Shown here piece by piece: positions 61,134 through 64,000 of a stretch of DNA of 64,000 nt; positions within the stretch are counted from its first letter, which is position 1; each line of letters opens with the position of its first letter. The position numbers and the translations under genes were made by a program. The notes under the pieces were generated by a model. That model was not told the DNA's origin, did no database searches, and worked only from the letters and a program-made list of their open reading frames with translations. Source of the stretch: Intestinibacillus sp. Marseille-P6563 (GTDB lineage Bacteria > Bacillota > Clostridia > Oscillospirales > Butyricicoccaceae); contig NZ_UWOD01000002.1 of the NCBI RefSeq assembly GCF_900604335.1, positions 1 to 64,000 of the forward strand, written 5' to 3'.

Positions 61134-62228
61134 TCATCCGTGCGCTACCTTTTCCAAAGCTTTTTCCATCCAGACGCGGTTATTTTTGAGCCGTTCTTCC
61201 TGCGGCGAAAGCTCCAACGCTTTCTTTACATCGGCCAGCGCCTGCTCGACCCGACCGGTATAATACAGTCCTAACGATCGCAAATCCCACGGCAAACTGC
61301 CCCATGCTTCGCTTTCACAAATATAGGTCCGAGGTCGTTCGACAATCGCAAGGGCACAGTTTGTCAAATAGACCACGCCATCCCAGTCTTTTTTAGCATA
61401 TAGGACTTTGGCCAAATCCATATAGGGCTCCCGCAGATGGGGAGCTTCGGCAATGGCGCGCCAAAACCAAACCATGGCTTGTGGCTCTTGCCCTTTTTTC
61501 AAATAAGACTTTGCAATATACCGCATGGAAGCACATCGTTCATCCAGCCAGGTTGCCCGCGGCATGGACAAATGATGCAGCAGCGTCTGGATACACCGAT
61601 CCCATTGCCCATAGAAAAAATATTCCCGCCCCAGATAATGCATATTACGGTCATCCTCCGGGGCTTCCTGTACCGATAATTCTAGCAGCGGCAAATATTG
61701 ACCACGAGATTTCTTCGGATCGGCATGGTGATCCAACTGTATGCCTTCCACAAATATTTTTTCACCTGGCTGACTTTCGCCGATTCGCTGTATCACTTCA
61801 TGCACCGGATGCTCCCACCGGAACCCATGCCTTGCATGAATTTTTTCGATCCAAAATACATACCCTTCTGAGCCATCTGGATTGAAGTTCCAAGTGTAGC
61901 GATAGGATGCCTGCATCGTGCCCAGTTTCCAAGCTTCTTCCAGCTTTTTTCGCCAACCCGGATGGAATACTTCATCCAGATCGGTACACACGCAAATATC
62001 CGCATCCTCCGGTACATAGGACAGCGACCGATTACGCGCAACGTCAAATCGCCAAGGGGTGATTTGCTCCTGAAACACCTTGGCGCCTGCCTGCCGCAGC
62101 TTGGCTACGGTATCATCCTGTGATCCCGTATCCAGCACGATCACTTCATCAGCTTCGCGCATGGATTCCATCCATGTATCTACAAAAGCACTTTCATTTT
62201 TACAAATCGCGTATACACAGATTTTCAC
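61134..62228 (-). CDS. Family 2 glycosyltransferase with TPR-like C-terminus
   Basis: Cytosolic glycosyltransferase of 364 residues. The GT-A domain (about 1-200) has CVYAICKNESAFVDTWM, VLDTGSQDDT and the metal motif DICVCTDLDEVF. Helical TPR-like repeats fill about 205-355. SunS-type and phage- or prophage-borne glycosyltransferases have this layout. The acceptor is unknown. Its ATG overlaps the stop of the small upstream gene (ATGA). Confidence 0.85.
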   Translation of the reverse strand: MKICVYAICKNESAFVDTWMESMREADEVIVLDTGSQDDTVAKLRQAGAKVFQEQITPWRFDVARNRSLSYVPEDADICVCTDLDEVFHPGWRKKLEEAWKLGTMQASYRYTWNFNPDGSEGYVFWIEKIHARHGFRWEHPVHEVIQRIGESQPGEKIFVEGIQLDHHADPKKSRGQYLPLLELSVQEAPEDDRNMHYLGREYFFYGQWDRCIQTLLHHLSMPRATWLDERCASMRYIAKSYLKKGQEPQAMVWFWRAIAEAPHLREPYMDLAKVLYAKKDWDGVVYLTNCALAIVERPRTYICESEAWGSLPWDLRSLGLYYTGRVEQALADVKKALELSPQEERLKNNRVWMEKALEKVAHG

Positions 62229-62473
62229 GAGTTCTTCCCTTCTTCCTGCTGGGGCTCCAAAAGACCGGCTGCGCGTAAATTCGCCAACAAACAGTTAAAC
62301 TGCGGTACGATATCGTCCAATCCCTGTGCATCCGAAACTGCCAGTGCTTGTTTTTCCATGGTTTCCTCGCTTTCGGCGGACTCCATGCCGGCATACGGCA
62401 ATGGAGCATTCATCATGGCCGGTGGGGTCCAGGATTCGCTGAACAAACCACCATATGTCTGCGGACCTTGCAT
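62225..62473 (-). CDS. Small Pro/Glu-rich protein upstream of the glycosyltransferase
   Basis: Protein of 82 residues, unrecognised. Pro-rich N-terminal half (SESWTPPAMMNAPLPY), acidic middle, then a Leu-rich helix (VPQFNCLLANLRAAGLLEP). The ATG at 62473 follows GGGAGGAG with 6-base spacing; the open frame to 62518 is not needed. It may be a substrate or partner of the glycosyltransferase (inference from coupling by ATGA overlap). Confidence 0.6.
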   Translation of the reverse strand: MQGPQTYGGLFSESWTPPAMMNAPLPYAGMESAESEETMEKQALAVSDAQGLDDIVPQFNCLLANLRAAGLLEPQQEEGKNS

Positions 62474-62565
62474 ATGATTCTCCTCCCTCAAAGCATTCTT
62501 TTTCATCATATGCTGCATGGAAACTTGGGTTGAATGGTTTTGAAAAAGAGCGTCTATCTCCTAGT

Positions 62566-62589
62566 CTATTTCCATATTTTAAGGAATAG
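62566..62589. promoter_or_regulatory. Near-palindrome in front of the serine recombinase
   Basis: CTATTTCC at 62566-62573 and GGAATAG at 62583-62589 are complementary except for one extra base, centred on an AT-rich stretch. It lies 18 bases before the recombinase ATG, between divergent genes. It could be an operator for recombinase autoregulation or part of an attachment site. Confidence 0.35.
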
Positions 62590-62606
62590 AATAGGAGGTT
62601 TTTTAT

Positions 62607-64000
62607 ATGAGTTCGGAACACACTTTGCCGCAAGCTGCACTGTATGTGCGCGTTTCCACACAGGAACAAGCGACCGAAGGCTATTCCATCCAGGCACAAC
62701 TTGAACGGCTGCGCGCCTATTGTACTGCCCGCGGCTGGCAGGTGGCCCGCGAGTATGTCGACCCCGGTTACTCAGGTGCCAAGCTGGACCGCCCGGCGAT
62801 CCAGCGCCTGATTTCCGATATTCGTCATGCTGCGTCCAGTATGGATGTTGTCGTAGTATTTAAACTGGACCGCTTGAGCCGCAGTCAAAAAGACACCCTG
62901 TTTTTGATCGAGGATGTCTTTTTGAAAAATCAGGTGAACTTTATCTCCATGAATGAAAGCTTTGACACGACAACACCGTATGGTGTCGCGATGATCGGTA
63001 TTTTATCCGCCTTTGCACAGCTTGAGCGGGAAAATATCAAGTTACGTACCCAAATGGGACTGGAGGAGCGTGCCAAAGAAGGATATTGGCGTGGCGGCGG
63101 ACATCCTCCCATTGGTTATCGGTACGACCCTGCGACGGGTATTTTACAGGTGAATCCCGATGAAGCCATTCAAATCCAAACAATATTTGACCTGTTTGTC
63201 AATAAGCAAAAATCCCTGCGGCAGATCGCATCCCAGATGACGCGACAATATCCCGATCGTGCTGGCACTTATGCCAGTTCTTCGGACATCGCTCAAATTT
63301 TAAAACGCAAGACCTATCTCGGATACGTTCCTTGGAAAGGTCAATTGTATCCTGGCCGCCACGAACCTTTAATCTCTGTACAAATTTTTTCACGTGCGCA
63401 GCAACTACTCTCCCAAACATCGTCCAAGTCGATGTCCCATCGCAGTTTTCTATTGACCGGTCTTGTCTGGTGCGGGCACTGCGGCGCCCGGTACTATGCG
63501 ATGGGAGCCTATCGTGGTTCCAAGCGTTTGCCCTGTGCGGAACGTACACTGATTCATACATACACCTGCTATTCCCGTGCCAAAACATCCCCAAAAATGG
63601 TGCGAGACCCTCACTGCAAAAACAAGAACTGGCCGATCACCGACCTGGAAACCATCATTTGGAGCGCTTGCTGCTCGCTGCACTGGCAATCGTTTGATTT
63701 GCCGCAACCCGAAACAACACCTACATCGCTTCAAATCCAAAAGCGCCTGTCAGAAATCCGTCAGCAGTCGGCGCATCTATTGGATCTATATCAAATGCAG
63801 CCCATGGATGAGATTGCTGCGCGCCTGGAACGATTGCAGCATGAAAAAAAACGCTTGACGAAGTTTCTCCGTCAAGCGCCTTCCGCCTCCGCATCATCTC
63901 ATGGCTTCCTCGATAATACGCGCATCGTTTCCGTTTTAAAGCAGGCCGATTTCCAGCAAAAGCAGCACATTCTCCGCATTTTGATTGATCATATTGTTCT
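62607..64000 (+). CDS. Large serine recombinase (partial, runs off window)
   Basis: The frame starts at ATG 62607 after AGGAGG and stays open to the window end (464 codons). The resolvase domain (about 10-155) has catalytic Ser17 in LYVRVSTQEQ, the DRLSRSQKD motif and the AQLERENIKL helix. The Recombinase domain (about 165-265) and a zinc-ribbon domain (CGHCGARY, later Cys pair) follow, then a coiled coil. It is typical of integrases of phages and integrative elements in Clostridia. No stop is seen, so the C-terminus is outside. Confidence 0.93.
   Translation, partial: MSSEHTLPQAALYVRVSTQEQATEGYSIQAQLERLRAYCTARGWQVAREYVDPGYSGAKLDRPAIQRLISDIRHAASSMDVVVVFKLDRLSRSQKDTLFLIEDVFLKNQVNFISMNESFDTTTPYGVAMIGILSAFAQLERENIKLRTQMGLEERAKEGYWRGGGHPPIGYRYDPATGILQVNPDEAIQIQTIFDLFVNKQKSLRQIASQMTRQYPDRAGTYASSSDIAQILKRKTYLGYVPWKGQLYPGRHEPLISVQIFSRAQQLLSQTSSKSMSHRSFLLTGLVWCGHCGARYYAMGAYRGSKRLPCAERTLIHTYTCYSRAKTSPKMVRDPHCKNKNWPITDLETIIWSACCSLHWQSFDLPQPETTPTSLQIQKRLSEIRQQSAHLLDLYQMQPMDEIAARLERLQHEKKRLTKFLRQAPSASASSHGFLDNTRIVSVLKQADFQQKQHILRILIDHIV

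Overview
The window reads as a low-to-mid GC Firmicutes chromosome, most likely from an anaerobic, spore-forming gut Clostridia. The evidence is a sporulation sigma-G gene, a T-box and a SAM-I riboswitch, the sepF/yggT/divIVA division cluster, an acyl-CoA dehydratase activase pair and a B12-dependent methionine synthase. I cannot fix family or genus from the sequence alone. No rRNA, tRNA or CRISPR array is visible. Most genes lie on the minus strand, with strong -35/-10 promoters and bidirectional hairpin terminators at the borders.

Layout. 1-17.9 kb is a long minus-strand housekeeping run (read right to left): two radical-SAM-family genes, miaB, mutS, mutL, miaA, hfq, an HlyD-like membrane protein, yggS, sepF, yggT, divIVA, ileS, lspA and rluD. 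18-26.1 kb is a pentose system: xylulokinase, a DUF4867 protein and an FucI/AraA-like isomerase from one promoter, and a XylFGH-type ABC importer from another. 26.2-30.2 kb is a surface O-acylation cassette (SGNH lipoprotein, DUF4358 lipoprotein, MBOAT, DHHW protein) behind a promoter with an operator-like palindrome. 30.2-31.1 kb is a GNAT acetyltransferase controlled by a T-box leader. 31.1-34.6 kb holds a PflA-like radical SAM enzyme, a macro-domain protein, cysK and a tyrosine recombinase. 34.8-39.9 kb holds an ABC transporter with an FtsX-like permease, divergent from a LytTR regulator and GHKL kinase.

40-47.5 kb is a set of small units: a quinol-monooxygenase-like protein, lipoprotein cyclophilin, XRE regulator, orphan 95-residue ORF, NCS2 purine permease, purine nucleoside phosphorylase, MTA/SAH deaminase, sigG and a CBS protein. 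47.6-52.5 kb is a methionine/one-carbon operon: a separate MetH reactivation domain, a short MetH, and a homocysteine methyltransferase-MTHFR fusion. Then come TraX-like, the two-gene activase and, divergently, metK under a SAM-I riboswitch. With the permease, phosphorylase and deaminase, these genes form a coherent methionine-SAM-SAH-purine salvage neighbourhood.

59.7-64 kb is the most striking region. feoA is followed by a feoB that keeps its G domain but loses nearly all of its membrane domain at about 60.95 kb. Beyond the break lie minus-strand small ORFs around a glycosyltransferase, and then a large serine recombinase (from 62607) that runs off the window. This looks like an element inserted into feoB. 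Other points to check are the T-box/GNAT pairing, the isomerase-DUF4867-XylB pathway, a probable ATC start codon on the LytTR regulator, and palindromes between the two-component system and its ABC transporter.
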